Source of the DNA: Modestobacter sp. Leaf380 | Lineage (GTDB): Bacteria > Actinomycetota > Actinomycetes > Mycobacteriales > Geodermatophilaceae | Length of the DNA stretch: 64,000 nt | Assembly (NCBI RefSeq): GCF_001424485.1 | Contig: NZ_LMQC01000001.1 | Coordinates: 749,755 to 813,754, forward strand | Reading direction: 5' to 3' | Shown: positions 46,585 through 56,100 of the stretch, one piece after another | Numbering within the stretch: the stretch's first letter is position 1 | How the letters are laid out: the number at the start of each line of letters is the position of its first letter | Translations under genes and position numbers: made by a program | The notes under the pieces: model-generated | The model's input: only the letters and a program-made list of their open reading frames with translations | Told to the model about the DNA's origin: nothing | Database searches by the model: none

Positions 46585-46977
46585 TCAGCCTCTCCCGGTC
46601 ATGCGGTCGGTCATCTGGTCCAGGTAGCCCTCGAGGTCCCCGCTGAGCTGGGCCTCCACGGCCTCGCGCGGCAGGACCGAGGACATGGTCTCCACCACCA
46701 TCTCCTCGGCCTCGGCCGCGGCAGCCTGCACGGTCTCCACGATCGTGTCGGCCAGTGCCCGGCTGTCGGGACGACGGAAGACCCGCGGGTCGATGTCCAG
46801 GGTCACCAGGTCGCCCCGCGGTCCCACCGTCACCGACACCAGGCCGTCCCGCGACTTGCGCGTGACCGTGATCTGCCGGGCCCGGGCCGCGGCCTCGGGG
46901 CCCTCGGTCAGCATCCGTTGGAAGTCCGCGCGCAGGCCCTCGGCCTGCTCCTGCAGAGCGGCGTTCCTCGGGTCCAC
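46585..46977 (-). CDS. YbaB/EbfC-like protein of the ESX locus
   Basis: A 130-residue protein. It opens with a coiled helix (NAALQEQAEGLRADFQRMLT) and then the YbaB beta core (VSVTVGPRGDLVTLDIDPRV, with DIDPR matching the V-x-I-D-P motif). A C-terminal helix follows (TIVETVQAAAAEAEEMVVET). YbaB-like proteins such as EspL occur in ESX loci and stabilise substrates or chaperones. The GTG at 46977 has GGGAG six bases upstream. It is divergent from the mycosin gene and cotranscribed with the WXG100-like gene. Confidence 0.82.
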   Translation of the reverse strand: MDPRNAALQEQAEGLRADFQRMLTEGPEAAARARQITVTRKSRDGLVSVTVGPRGDLVTLDIDPRVFRRPDSRALADTIVETVQAAAAEAEEMVVETMSSVLPREAVEAQLSGDLEGYLDQMTDRMTGRG

Positions 46978-47090
46978 GGTCAGCTCCCTGGGTGGAGGAC
47001 GGGCGGCACTGGCGGCCCCGACCATACTGTCCCGAGGTGTCCACGGCAGGGGCCGAGGGCCGGGGTGCACACGATCGGGGGTGCGGGCTG

Positions 47091-48380
47091 ATGTCCCGGT
47101 GGGCGTCCCTGTCGTGTGTCGCGCTGGTCGGCGCCGCCGTGCTGGCCGTGCCGACGGCGGCCTCGGCGGCCGAGGTCTGCGAGACCCCGCCACCGGTGGA
47201 CCAGGTGGTCGAGGACGTCCCCCGCGCGCAGACCGGGTACGACCCGCAGGAACGCCTGTGGCCCCTGAGCCGCGGCGCGGGCGTGACGGTCGCGGTGCTG
47301 GACACCGGGGTGGACGCCTCCCACCCGCAGCTGGCCGACCGCGTGGACCCCGGGTTCGACCTGGTCCGCGGCGTCCCGGACGCGACGACGGACTGCAGCC
47401 CGCACGGCACCGGGCTGGCCGGTGTCGTCGTCGCCCAGGAGGTGCCCGAGACCGGCTTCGTCGGCCTCGCGCCGCAGGCGAGGGTGCTGCCGGTCCAGGT
47501 GACCGACGAGCCCCGCGTCGACAACGGCGGCGAGCCGGTGTCGACCACGCTCATCGCGGCCGGCATCGACACCGCCGTCGCCGAGGGGGCCCAGGTCGTG
47601 GCGGTGGGCGTGGTCAGCTACGCCGACGACCCCGAGCTGGCCGCGGCCGTGGCCCGGGCGGTCACCGCCGGCGTCCTGGTGGTCGCCCCGGTGGGGGACG
47701 CGCACGACCGCGACCGGGACGGCGCGGGGGCCACCCGTCTCACCTCGTACCCCGCCGCCTACGACGGCGTCCTGGGGGTGGGTGCCGCCGACCGCTTCGG
47801 CGGGCGTGTGCAGACCTCGCAGGTCGGCGACTACGTCGACCTGCTCGCCCCCGGCCAGGACGTGCTGTCCACCGGCATCGGCGGGCAGCACGTCTACCAG
47901 GGCAGCGCGATCGCCACCGCGTTCGTGGCGGCCACCGCGGCACTGCTCGTGGCCCTGCCCGACGCCGACCGGGCCGAGCCGCTCCCGGCGACCGGCTCCG
48001 AGCGGGTCGCGGCGCTGAGCGACCGGATCACCGGCACGGCCACCGGCAGCAGCGACTCGCTGCGCTACGGGGCCGGGGTGCTGGACCCGGTGCGCGCGCT
48101 GGCCGAGTCCCGCGCCGCGGACGGGCCGCGGCTGCCCGGCGCCGTGCAGACCCCGCCCCCGGACCCCGCCGCCGAGACACTGGCCACCGCCCGCGCGGAC
48201 GCCGCCGACCGGTCCGGGCTGGTGCTGGCCGGTGCGGCCGCCCTGCTGGCCGTCGCCGTGCTGGTCGCCGCGCTGCTGCCCCGGGCCCGGCGCCGTCGGT
48301 GGCGGGCCGGGCGCACGCCGGTGCCCGTGCGACCGGACCACCCGCCGGAGTTCCTGTCGGGGGACGCGCTCTACCGCTGA
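47091..48380 (+). CDS. mycP: Mycosin, ESX subtilisin-like protease
   Basis: A 429-residue membrane-anchored serine protease needed for ESX stability. Signal peptide, residues 1-~24 (CVALVGAAVLAVPTAASAA). The S8 catalytic triad is Asp71 (VAVLDTGVDASHP), His105 (SPHGTGLAGVV) and Ser272 (YQGSAIATAFVAATAA). A C-terminal helix (LVLAGAAALLAVAVLVAALL) is followed by a basic cytosolic tail. The ATG at 47091 was chosen because the signal peptide follows directly. GS-AIATAF replaces the usual GTSFAAP but keeps the nucleophile. Confidence 0.92.
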   Translation: MSRWASLSCVALVGAAVLAVPTAASAAEVCETPPPVDQVVEDVPRAQTGYDPQERLWPLSRGAGVTVAVLDTGVDASHPQLADRVDPGFDLVRGVPDATTDCSPHGTGLAGVVVAQEVPETGFVGLAPQARVLPVQVTDEPRVDNGGEPVSTTLIAAGIDTAVAEGAQVVAVGVVSYADDPELAAAVARAVTAGVLVVAPVGDAHDRDRDGAGATRLTSYPAAYDGVLGVGAADRFGGRVQTSQVGDYVDLLAPGQDVLSTGIGGQHVYQGSAIATAFVAATAALLVALPDADRAEPLPATGSERVAALSDRITGTATGSSDSLRYGAGVLDPVRALAESRAADGPRLPGAVQTPPPDPAAETLATARADAADRSGLVLAGAAALLAVAVLVAALLPRARRRRWRAGRTPVPVRPDHPPEFLSGDALYR

Positions 48381-48395
48381 CCCCCCGGGACGACG

Positions 48396-48429
48396 AGAGC
48401 CCCCACCCGCCGTGGCGGATGGGGGCTCT
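48396..48429. terminator. Strong bidirectional hairpin
   Basis: AGAGCCCCCA paired perfectly with TGGGGGCTCT, with an inner CCGCC-GT-GGCGG stem. It lies in the 66-base gap between the convergent ends of mycP and the Esx pair. Confidence 0.75.
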
Positions 48430-48446
48430 GCGACGTGCGTCGGCGG

Positions 48447-48749
48447 TCAGCCGCTGACGACACCCACGTTGCGCGACTCGGTCGAGGACGCCGTGTCCGC
48501 CGAGCTGTTCAGCCCGGTGACGAACTGCTGCAGCGCGGTCTTGATGCTGTCGCCCGCACCGTTCCACTGGGTCTGACGGGCGAGGTAGGCCTCGCGCGCG
48601 TCGGAGTCCCAGGTGCCGATGAGGTTGTTCACCTGCGTGTTGAGGTCACTCAGCTGCGAGTCCATCGTGCCGATGGCGGTGCTCACGCTGCTCGCGGCCT
48701 CGGTCTGCATGGCCCAGCTGGTCTGGTAGACGCCGTCTCCACCACTCAT
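48447..48749 (-). CDS. WXG100 protein, EsxB-type partner
   Basis: A 100-residue helix-turn-helix protein: QTSWAMQTEAASSVSTAIGT, turn IGTWDSDAREAYLARQTQWN, helix 2 DSIKTALQQFVTGLNSSADT. The turn has W-D-S, not the strict W-x-G. I see no Y-x-x-x-[DE] export motif in its C terminus, so it may depend on its partner for export. It is encoded 14 bases after the other WXG100 gene, the usual paired arrangement. Confidence 0.85.
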   Translation of the reverse strand: MSGGDGVYQTSWAMQTEAASSVSTAIGTMDSQLSDLNTQVNNLIGTWDSDAREAYLARQTQWNGAGDSIKTALQQFVTGLNSSADTASSTESRNVGVVSG

Positions 48750-48763
48750 GTCTGCTCCTCCGC

Positions 48764-49102
48764 TCAGCTCAGGGTCAACGAGCTGGTGATGCCCGTCGTC
48801 GCGCTGTTGACGTTGCTCATCTGGGACTGCTGCTCGTCATCGGCCGTCGAGTAGTTGGCGCTCGCGGTGTTGATGTCCGAGGCGATCCCGTTCAGGGCCC
48901 GGTTGAGCCGGTCCAGCTCGGTCTGCACGGTGGCCTTGGTCTGGCCGAAGGACGAACCCCCGCGACCCTGCCAGTACGCCTCGAGGGGAGCGAGCTGGTT
49001 CAGCAGAGTGGTCAGCATGCCCGTCAGCTGGCTGGAGATGTCCGTGGCCGAGCTGGCGAACTGCGCCATCTGGGTGGTGCTGGTCGTTGTGCCCTGGGGC
49101 AT
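48764..49102 (-). CDS. WXG100 protein, EsxA-type partner with YxxxD motif
   Basis: A 112-residue protein with the canonical turn LEAYWQGRGGSSFGQTKATV (W-x-G) and the C-terminal type VII export signal YSTADDEQ (Y-x-x-x-D). The helices flanking the turn have the expected lengths. The ATG has GAGAGGTGGG upstream. A 165-base gap separates it from eccB and should carry its promoter. It pairs with the next gene as a secreted heterodimer and likely activates EccC. Confidence 0.88.
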   Translation of the reverse strand: MPQGTTTSTTQMAQFASSATDISSQLTGMLTTLLNQLAPLEAYWQGRGGSSFGQTKATVQTELDRLNRALNGIASDINTASANYSTADDEQQSQMSNVNSATTGITSSLTLS

Positions 49103-49267
49103 GCGATCCCACCTCTCATCGTCGCCCGGCCGAGACCGGGTCGTCCGCAGACGCCTGTGGCGCCCCTTAGCCCGGCGAACCTAACGCGCCCGGCGCCGGT
49201 TGGCGACCCCGGACCGGACGGTTCACCAGGACGACGGACACCGGGCACCCCGCCGTCACCCCGGACG

Positions 49268-50707
49268 TCACCCTCGCCCGGCGGGCAGCCGGGCGTCGTC
49301 CTGGTCCAGCGCCGGGCCCGCCAGCACGCGGGCGACCAGCGAGCTGGGCAGCACCACCGGCTGCACCTCGCCGTAACCCAGCACCGCCTGCACCTCGGGG
49401 CTGGGGACCAGGTACCGGACGCCCTCGTCGGTGACCAGGTACAGCGTGCCGTCGACCGCGCCGTCGGCGCCGCGGGCCGAGACCAGGGCCCCGGCGCCGG
49501 GCTGGACGACGACCCGGTCGGCCAGCACGGTGCCGTCGGCCGTCGTCCCCCCGCTGTCGACGACGGAGTCGCCCTCGTCCACCACGGCCTGCACGCTGAC
49601 CGTGGGCAGTCCGGAGTCACCGTCGAAGGAGGCGCAGACCGAGCTGTCCGGGCCCGCCACCTCGGCCGCCGAGGGCGCCTGCGCCGGCGGGTCCAGCGGG
49701 GTGGGCTCCGGGGCCACGGTGCGCTCCAGGGAGTTGGCCACGGCCGCGGGCAGCGCCAGGGCCTCGGGCTCCCGTCCCGCGTAGGCGGTGTCCCGCACCG
49801 CGGGGTCGGCCAGCAGCAGGTCCGCCTGCACCGGGGTGATCTCCTGGATCCCCGTCCGGGTGACCTGGTACCACTGCCGCCCGGCGCCGCCGTCGACGTA
49901 GCGGACCTCGCCGACCCGGGTCTCGGGCAGCACGGCGGAGGGCTCCCCGCGGCCCTCGGCCGGCTCGGGGACGAGGGCCCGCCCCTGGGGCAGCGCGTCC
50001 AGCCACGCGGCCCCCACCTGCACCTCGTTGGCCCCGCGCAGGCTCAGGCCCTCCAGGACGGCGTCCTCCTGCGGCACCGGGTACTGCCGGCCGCCCAGCA
50101 CCAGGTGCAACGACCCGTCCTGCACGACCCGGACCAGCACCGCGGCCTCGCCGCCGACCGGGTCCCCGGAGTCCGCGGACCGCCCGACGACGAGCACCGT
50201 GTCCGGGACCAGAGAGCCCGAGCCGGGCAGGGGCGCGGCGCTGCACAGCGTCCACGGGGCGCCGAGCAGGCGGTCGGGGGCCGGCAGGGAGTCCGGCGCG
50301 CCGGGGATGCCCAGCCGCACCCCGCGCGGCGCACCTGCCAGCGACTCGGGGGACACCTCGACGATCTCGGTCGTGCCCATCAGCAGTGCCGCGGTGGCCA
50401 GGTTGGTGACCGGGTGCAGGTGGTAGACGCCGTCCTCGTCGGCGAGCCACGCGAAGCGCGCACCGGTGCCCTCCTCGACGACCACGGCGCCGGCGTCCTG
50501 CCAGGTGGTGTTGCCGCCCGGGGACAACACGCCGATCAGGCCGGCGACCGCGAGGCTCAGCACCGCGACCATCACGCTGCCGAAGACCGCTCCGCCCATC
50601 CGGCGCAGCGGCGACTGCGCCGGGTCGGCCTCGCGGAGCACGACGCCGGCCACCAGGCGGCGGACCGAGGACTGGTAGCTCTGGTAGAGGTCACGCCTGC
50701 TCGCCAC
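49268..50707 (-). CDS. eccB: ESX core component EccB
   Basis: A 479-residue protein with the EccB start ASRRDLYQSYQSSVRRLVAG, one membrane helix (~40-62) and a long periplasmic part. That part contains the repeat-like beta segments (AWLADEDGVYHLHPVTNLAT, VYHL/YLVTDEGVRYLVPSPE), TLCSAAP and SVCASFDGD (a conserved cysteine pair) and VQAVLGYGEVQPVVLPSSLV. EccB stabilises the membrane complex. It begins 12 bases after eccD in a minus-strand operon with two lipoproteins. Confidence 0.95.
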   Translation of the reverse strand: MASRRDLYQSYQSSVRRLVAGVVLREADPAQSPLRRMGGAVFGSVMVAVLSLAVAGLIGVLSPGGNTTWQDAGAVVVEEGTGARFAWLADEDGVYHLHPVTNLATAALLMGTTEIVEVSPESLAGAPRGVRLGIPGAPDSLPAPDRLLGAPWTLCSAAPLPGSGSLVPDTVLVVGRSADSGDPVGGEAAVLVRVVQDGSLHLVLGGRQYPVPQEDAVLEGLSLRGANEVQVGAAWLDALPQGRALVPEPAEGRGEPSAVLPETRVGEVRYVDGGAGRQWYQVTRTGIQEITPVQADLLLADPAVRDTAYAGREPEALALPAAVANSLERTVAPEPTPLDPPAQAPSAAEVAGPDSSVCASFDGDSGLPTVSVQAVVDEGDSVVDSGGTTADGTVLADRVVVQPGAGALVSARGADGAVDGTLYLVTDEGVRYLVPSPEVQAVLGYGEVQPVVLPSSLVARVLAGPALDQDDARLPAGRG

Positions 50708-50719
50708 GTCGTCGCCCGG

Positions 50720-52117
50720 TCAGCCGTAGAGGCCGCGGAGGTAGCCGTACAGCCCGACGACGACGCACACGGTGGGGACGACCGCCAGCACCAGCAGCAC
50801 GTCGAACACGTCGGCCAGCCGCCCGATGTAGGGCCCCGGCGTGCGCTGGGCGTAGGAGCGGCCGGCGGCCAGCCCCACCAGGCCCAGGGCGACGAGCACC
50901 GGGACGGCGACCGCCAGCCGTTGGCCGGGCTCCAGCGCCAGGCAGGCCAGCCCGAGCAGGACCAGGCACAGTCCGCCGGACGTCGCCAGCGGCAGCCGGT
51001 GGCGCAGGGCCGGGAACAGCCGGGTGCGCAACAGGGACACCCCCGCGACCAGGGCGACCAGCACCAGGGCCGACGTCCGGGCCGAGAGCACCAGCACGAC
51101 CGCGGCGAGCACGGCGACCACGGCGCCACCTCCGAGCATCCCGGTCAGGAGCTCGTCGGAGCGGCGCACCCGGGCCTCCACCCGGGACCGCGGGACCGGC
51201 GGTGGGTCCGAGACCAGTTCCTCGGCCGTGGTGGGCAGCACCGGGACCGGGAGGCGGCCCAACCGGATGGACAGCAGCGGGACCAGCGGGGTGAGGGCGA
51301 GCACGAGCGCCACCAGCACCGCCGCGGTGTCGACGGCGTCCATGGAGTCGGCCTGGGCGACCAGCCCGCCCACCAGGCCGAGCAGGCCCACGACCACACC
51401 GCCGACGCCGTACTGGGTGCGGTCGCCCACCCCGGCGTAGGCCGCGCCCGCGGCCACCAGGAGCGCGACGGCCCCGGCCAGCACCTGGGTCGGCGCGAGC
51501 TGGTCCAACCCCAGGTCGCCCAACCCCACGACCAGCCCGCCGAGTCCCGCCGCCGGCAGCGCGAGCAGCCCCAGGACGGTGCCGGTGGTGGTGTCGCCGA
51601 AGCCACGTGCCGCGCCGGCCGCCAGCACGACGAGCAGCAGTCCGATGCCCAGCGAGACCAGGCCCGGGACCGTCCAGCCCTCGGTGGGGCCGGTGGAGAA
51701 GACCAGGCCCAGGGCGACGAGCACGGCCCCGACGGCCACCGTCAGCCCCGCGCGACGGGTGTCCGGCCCGGCCCAGCTGCGGCTGTGCGCCCGGGCACCC
51801 TCGGCGATGGCGTCGACGACGTCGTCGTAGTCCAGCTCGGGCCAGTCCTGCTCGCGCGGCACCAGGTGGAGCACCTCGCCGTCGCGCAGCTCCTGGGACG
51901 ACAGGGAACGGCCCGGGTCGACCGACCCGCCCTGCGCGCGGCGCAGCACCCAGCCGCCGTGCACCTGACCCTCGTCGGCCAGCTCCTCGCCGGCCGCGCG
52001 CAGCAGCCCGGGCAGGAGCTCGGCGACCGGCACGGAGTCCGGCAGTGCGACGTCGACCCGACGCCGCGGCGCCGCGACGGTGACCCGGGTCAGCCCGGTC
52101 CCGACGGCCCTGGTCAT
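50720..52117 (-). CDS. eccD: ESX membrane channel component EccD
   Basis: A 465-residue protein. The N-terminal ~95 residues are ubiquitin-like (LTRVTVAAPRRRVDVALPDS, VLRRAQGGSVDPGRSLSSQE, EVLHLVPREQDWPELDYDDV), followed by about eleven hydrophobic helices to the C terminus (VVGLYGYLRGLYG). This is the EccD layout, a dimer of which forms the central membrane raft. The gene is coupled to the lipoprotein gene upstream by a four-base ATGA overlap. Confidence 0.95.
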   Translation of the reverse strand: MTRAVGTGLTRVTVAAPRRRVDVALPDSVPVAELLPGLLRAAGEELADEGQVHGGWVLRRAQGGSVDPGRSLSSQELRDGEVLHLVPREQDWPELDYDDVVDAIAEGARAHSRSWAGPDTRRAGLTVAVGAVLVALGLVFSTGPTEGWTVPGLVSLGIGLLLVVLAAGAARGFGDTTTGTVLGLLALPAAGLGGLVVGLGDLGLDQLAPTQVLAGAVALLVAAGAAYAGVGDRTQYGVGGVVVGLLGLVGGLVAQADSMDAVDTAAVLVALVLALTPLVPLLSIRLGRLPVPVLPTTAEELVSDPPPVPRSRVEARVRRSDELLTGMLGGGAVVAVLAAVVLVLSARTSALVLVALVAGVSLLRTRLFPALRHRLPLATSGGLCLVLLGLACLALEPGQRLAVAVPVLVALGLVGLAAGRSYAQRTPGPYIGRLADVFDVLLVLAVVPTVCVVVGLYGYLRGLYG

Positions 52118-52578
52118 GCCGGCGGGTCCACCAGGACGGTGAGCGCGTCCGCGCTCGAGGAGGTCACCTGCACCCGGCCGGCCCCCTCCTTGCTGGCCTG
52201 CAGCGAGGAGAGGGCCAGGTCGGCGTCGCCTTCGCTGCGCACGACCTGGAAGCCCGCGGCCTCCAGCTGCTGCTGCAGGGCGTCCAGCACCTCGGTCTGG
52301 TCGACCTGGAGCACCTCGAAGGCCAGGCCGCCACCGGTCTCGTAGTCCACGACCCGGGCGTCGGCCGGCACGGTCAGCTCGGGGAGCCCGTACTCCGCGG
52401 GGACCGCGAGGGCCCCGGCGGAGTCCCCGCCGGTCTGGGCGGCGGAGGACGGCGTGGCGGCCGGCGCGGGACCCGTCGCCGCGGGAGCGGCGGGGTCGTC
52501 CCCACCCCCGCAGCCGGTCAGCAGCACCGCGCCGGCCGCCAGGGCGGCCAGGACCGGTCCGACGCGCGACCGGGTCAC
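52114..52578 (-). CDS. ESX-locus lipoprotein 2
   Basis: A 154-residue lipoprotein. Signal peptide with lipobox LLTGC and the cysteine at about residue 23, a disordered Ala/Pro/Thr stretch, then a compact alpha/beta domain (VLQVDQTEVLDALQQQLEAA, GFQVVRSEGDADLALSSLQA and GRVQVTSSSADALTVLVD). The domain shape resembles that of its neighbour, so the pair probably arose by duplication. The GTG overlaps the previous stop (GTGA). Lipoproteins between eccD and eccC suggest an envelope partner for the secretion channel. Confidence 0.78.
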   Translation of the reverse strand: MTRSRVGPVLAALAAGAVLLTGCGGGDDPAAPAATGPAPAATPSSAAQTGGDSAGALAVPAEYGLPELTVPADARVVDYETGGGLAFEVLQVDQTEVLDALQQQLEAAGFQVVRSEGDADLALSSLQASKEGAGRVQVTSSSADALTVLVDPPA

Positions 52579-53051
52579 GTGCGCACGCCGAGCGACACCT
52601 GGCCGAAGGCCGCGGACAGGGTGACCGTGACGCCGTCGGTGTCCTCCGCGTCGAGGGTGCCGGAGGCCTCGTCGGCCAGGCCGACCGTGAAGCCGGCTGC
52701 CGGGAGCGCGGTCTCGTAGAAGGAGAAGGCCGTGGGGCCGTCCACCCCGGTCAGCTGGACCCGGTACACACCACCCGTCGTCTCCTCGCTGCCGACCACC
52801 GCACCCTCGGGCAGCGGCAGCTGCACCCCGCCGAACTCGGCGGGCACCTCGAGGACCGGGCCGGTGGGCTGTGCGGTCGGCTGCGCGGTCGGCTGCTCCG
52901 TCGTCGCCTCGGCGTCCTCCGTGCCCGGGGCGGCCGAGGACGACGTCGGCGACGCCGACCCGGCGGTGGCGTCCTCCCCCCCGCCGCCGCAGCCGGCGAG
53001 CACGAGGGCGGCGGCGACCGCCACGGCGGTCGACAGACGGGGGGCTCGCAC
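52575..53051 (-). CDS. ESX-locus lipoprotein 1
   Basis: A 158-residue lipoprotein with lipobox LVLAGC, a Thr/Ser/Pro linker holding a TAQP repeat, and a C-terminal domain. The domain reads PAEFGGVQLPLPEGAVVGSE, GPTAFSFYETALPAAGFTVG and DGVTVTLSAAFGQVSLGV. The G-x-x-x-F-Y-x-x-x-L-P-x-x-G-[FW] text is like that of other small ligand-binding lipoproteins of actinobacteria. The GTG has GGGAG upstream. It is the first gene of the eccD-eccB operon and divergent from eccC across 116 bp. Confidence 0.78.
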   Translation of the reverse strand: MRAPRLSTAVAVAAALVLAGCGGGGEDATAGSASPTSSSAAPGTEDAEATTEQPTAQPTAQPTGPVLEVPAEFGGVQLPLPEGAVVGSEETTGGVYRVQLTGVDGPTAFSFYETALPAAGFTVGLADEASGTLDAEDTDGVTVTLSAAFGQVSLGVRT

Positions 53052-53167
53052 GGGTGGTCTCCCTGGGTCGGCGGGCCCCGGGTCGGGGGCCCCGTCGGGT
53101 GGAGCGCCCATACGATACGGGCGCGCCCCCCTCCCCGCGGTGCGGGCACGACCAGGAGGTCACCAGC

Positions 53168-56100
53168 GTGAGCACCGTCGTCATCCGCCGCCGACCGCGG
53201 CGGGACGCGCCCGAGCTGCCCTCCGGCGAGGTCGTCGTCGAGCCACCTCCCGAGCTCCCCGGACCGGGCGGCCGCCGCTGGCAGCAGATGCTCATGGTGC
53301 TGCCGATGCTGGCCGGCGCCGGGGCCATGTCGCTGATGTTCACGCAGGGCCGCGGCGGCCCGCTGTCCTACCTGGCCGGGGGCATGCTCGGCGTGTCGGC
53401 GCTGGGCATGGTCGCGATGACCGTCATGAACGGTGGCGGTGGTCCGGGCAAGAAGGAGATGGCCGAGGCCCGCCGGCAGTACATGCGGCACCTGGCCCTG
53501 CACCGCCGTCGGGTCCGCCGCACCGCGGCCGAGCAGCGCACCGCGATGCTCTACCGGCACCCCGACCCGGCCCAGCTGTGGACGACGGCGGCCAGCCACC
53601 GGCTGTGGGAGAGACGCCGCGAGCACGCCGACTTCGGGGTCGTCCGGATCGGGCTGGGGCCGCAGACGCTGGCCACCCCGATCGTCCCGCCGCAGACCCG
53701 CCCCCTCGACGAGCTCGAACCGATGGCCGCGGCCGCGCTGCGCCGGTTCGTCCGCACCTGGTCCACCGTCCCGGAGCTGCCCGTCGCCATGGCGGCCAAC
53801 GGGTTCGGCCGCGTCCACCTGCGCGGGGACGTCGAACGCACCCGGGGTCTGGCCCGGGCCGTGCTCGCCCAGCTGGCCGTGCACCACGCCCCCGACGACG
53901 TCCTGGTGGCCGTGGTCGCCGGCCCCGAGCAGCGCACCGACTGGGAGTGGACCCGCTGGCTGCCGCACGCCCTGCACCCCGAGCGCTCCGACGCCCTGGG
54001 CAAGCTGCGCCTGCTCACCCCGACGGTGCCCGCGCTGGAGGCGCTGCTGGAGGACCTGCTGGCCAGCCGGCCCCGGTTCGACCCGTCGGGGCCCTCGGCG
54101 GGCGTCACCGGCCCGCACCTCGTCGTCGTCCTGGACGGCGGGGAGACCACAGGGTCCAGTCACCTGATGACCGAGGGCGGCGTCGAGGGCGTCACGGTGC
54201 TGGACCTGACGAACCCGCCGCCGCGGTTGCTGGACCGGGCCACCCTGGTGCTCGAGGTCGCCACCGACGGTGCGGTGCTCAGCCGCACCCTGGACGGCGA
54301 GGCACCGGTCGGGCGGGCGGACTCCCTCGGGGTCGCCCAGACCGAGGCGCTGGCCCGCCAACTGGCCCCCTTCCGGCTGTCGACCGGTCCGCGTGGGGAG
54401 AAGGCGATGAACGTCGCCATGGGCCTGGCCGACCTGCTCGACATCTCCGACCCCTACGAGTTCGACGTCGCCCAGGGCTGGGCACCGCGGCCCAACCGGG
54501 ACCGGCTGCGCGTGCCGATCGGGGTGGGCCCCGACGGGCAGCCCATCGAGCTGGACATCAAGGAGTCCGCCCAGGACGGCATGGGCCCGCACGGCCTGCT
54601 CGTCGGCGCCACCGGTTCCGGCAAGTCCGAGCTGCTGCGCACGCTGGTGCTCGCCCTGGCGGCCACCCACGACTCCGAGACGCTGAACTTCGTGCTGGTG
54701 GACTTCAAGGGCGGTGCGACCTTCACCAAGCTCGACCGGCTCCCGCACACCAGCGCGGTCATCACCAACCTGGCCGACGAGCTGCCTCTGGTCGACCGGA
54801 TGACCGACGCGATCAACGGCGAGCTGCTGCGCCGCCAGGAACTGCTCCGGTCGGCCGGCAACTACTCCTCGGTCCGGGACTACGAGCGCGCCCGTGCCTC
54901 CGGCGTCCCCCTGGCCCCGCTGCCCAGCCTGCTCATCGTCTGCGACGAGTTCAGCGAGCTGCTCAGCGCCAAGCCCGACTTCATCGACATGTTCGTCCAG
55001 ATCGGTCGGGTGGGCCGCTCGCTGGGCGTGCACCTGCTGCTGGCCAGCCAGCGCCTGGAGGAGGGCCGGCTGCGCGGCCTGGACACCCACCTGTCCTACC
55101 GGATCGGGCTGCGCACCAACTCGGCGATGGAGAGCCGCGTGGTGCTGGCCTCCCCGGACGCCTTCGAGCTCCCCCGCGCCCCGGGGCACGGCTACGTCAA
55201 GTTCGGCACCGACCCGCTCGAGCGCTTCCGCGCGGCCTACGTCTCCGGGACGCACACCCGCTCGGGAGCCCGGCGCGCCGAGGGCACCGGCGCCGGCGGG
55301 GCGACCGTGCTGGAGTACGACACCCAGTACCTGGCCCCCCCGGTCACCGTCGAGGACGTCGAGGCCGGCCCGCCCGCCGAGGACGCCGACGAGCAGGTCG
55401 GCGAGAGCCTGCTGGACGTGCTGGTCGACCGGCTCGACGGCGCCGGGACGCCGGCCCACCCGGTCTGGCTGCCCCCGCTCAAGGAGCCGCCGACGCTGGA
55501 TCAGCTGCTGCCCCGGCTCACGGTGGACGAGCGCCGCGGGCTGACCGTCGACAACCCGGAGCTGTGGGGCCGCCTGCAGGCCTCCGTCGGGCTCGTGGAC
55601 CGCCCGCTGGACCAGCGGCGTGACCCGCTGGTCCTGGACCTCGCGGGGGGCGGCGGGCACGCCGTCGTCGTCGGCGGTCCGCAGAGCGGGAAGTCCACGC
55701 TGCTGCGCTCCCTGGTGACCAGCCTGGCGCTCACCTGCACCCCGCAGGAGGTGCAGTTCTACTGCCTGGACTTCGGCGGCGGCTCGCTGTCCTCCCTGCG
55801 CGGCCTGCCGCACGTGGGCTCGGTCGCCGGGCGCCGGGACGTCGACGTCATCCGCCGCACCGTCGCCGAGCTGCAGGTCCTGGTCGTCGAGCGGGAGAAC
55901 CGCTTCGCCCGCGAGGGCATCGACGGCATGGCGACCTACCGGCGCCGGCTGCGCGCCGGGCAGGTCCAGGGCGACCCGTTCGGCGACGTGTTCCTCGTCG
56001 TGGACGGCTGGCTCACCCTGCGCAACGAGTTCGAGGACCTGGAGGCGGCGGTCACCGACCTCACCACCCGGGGCCTGTCCTACGGCGTGCACGTGGTCGT

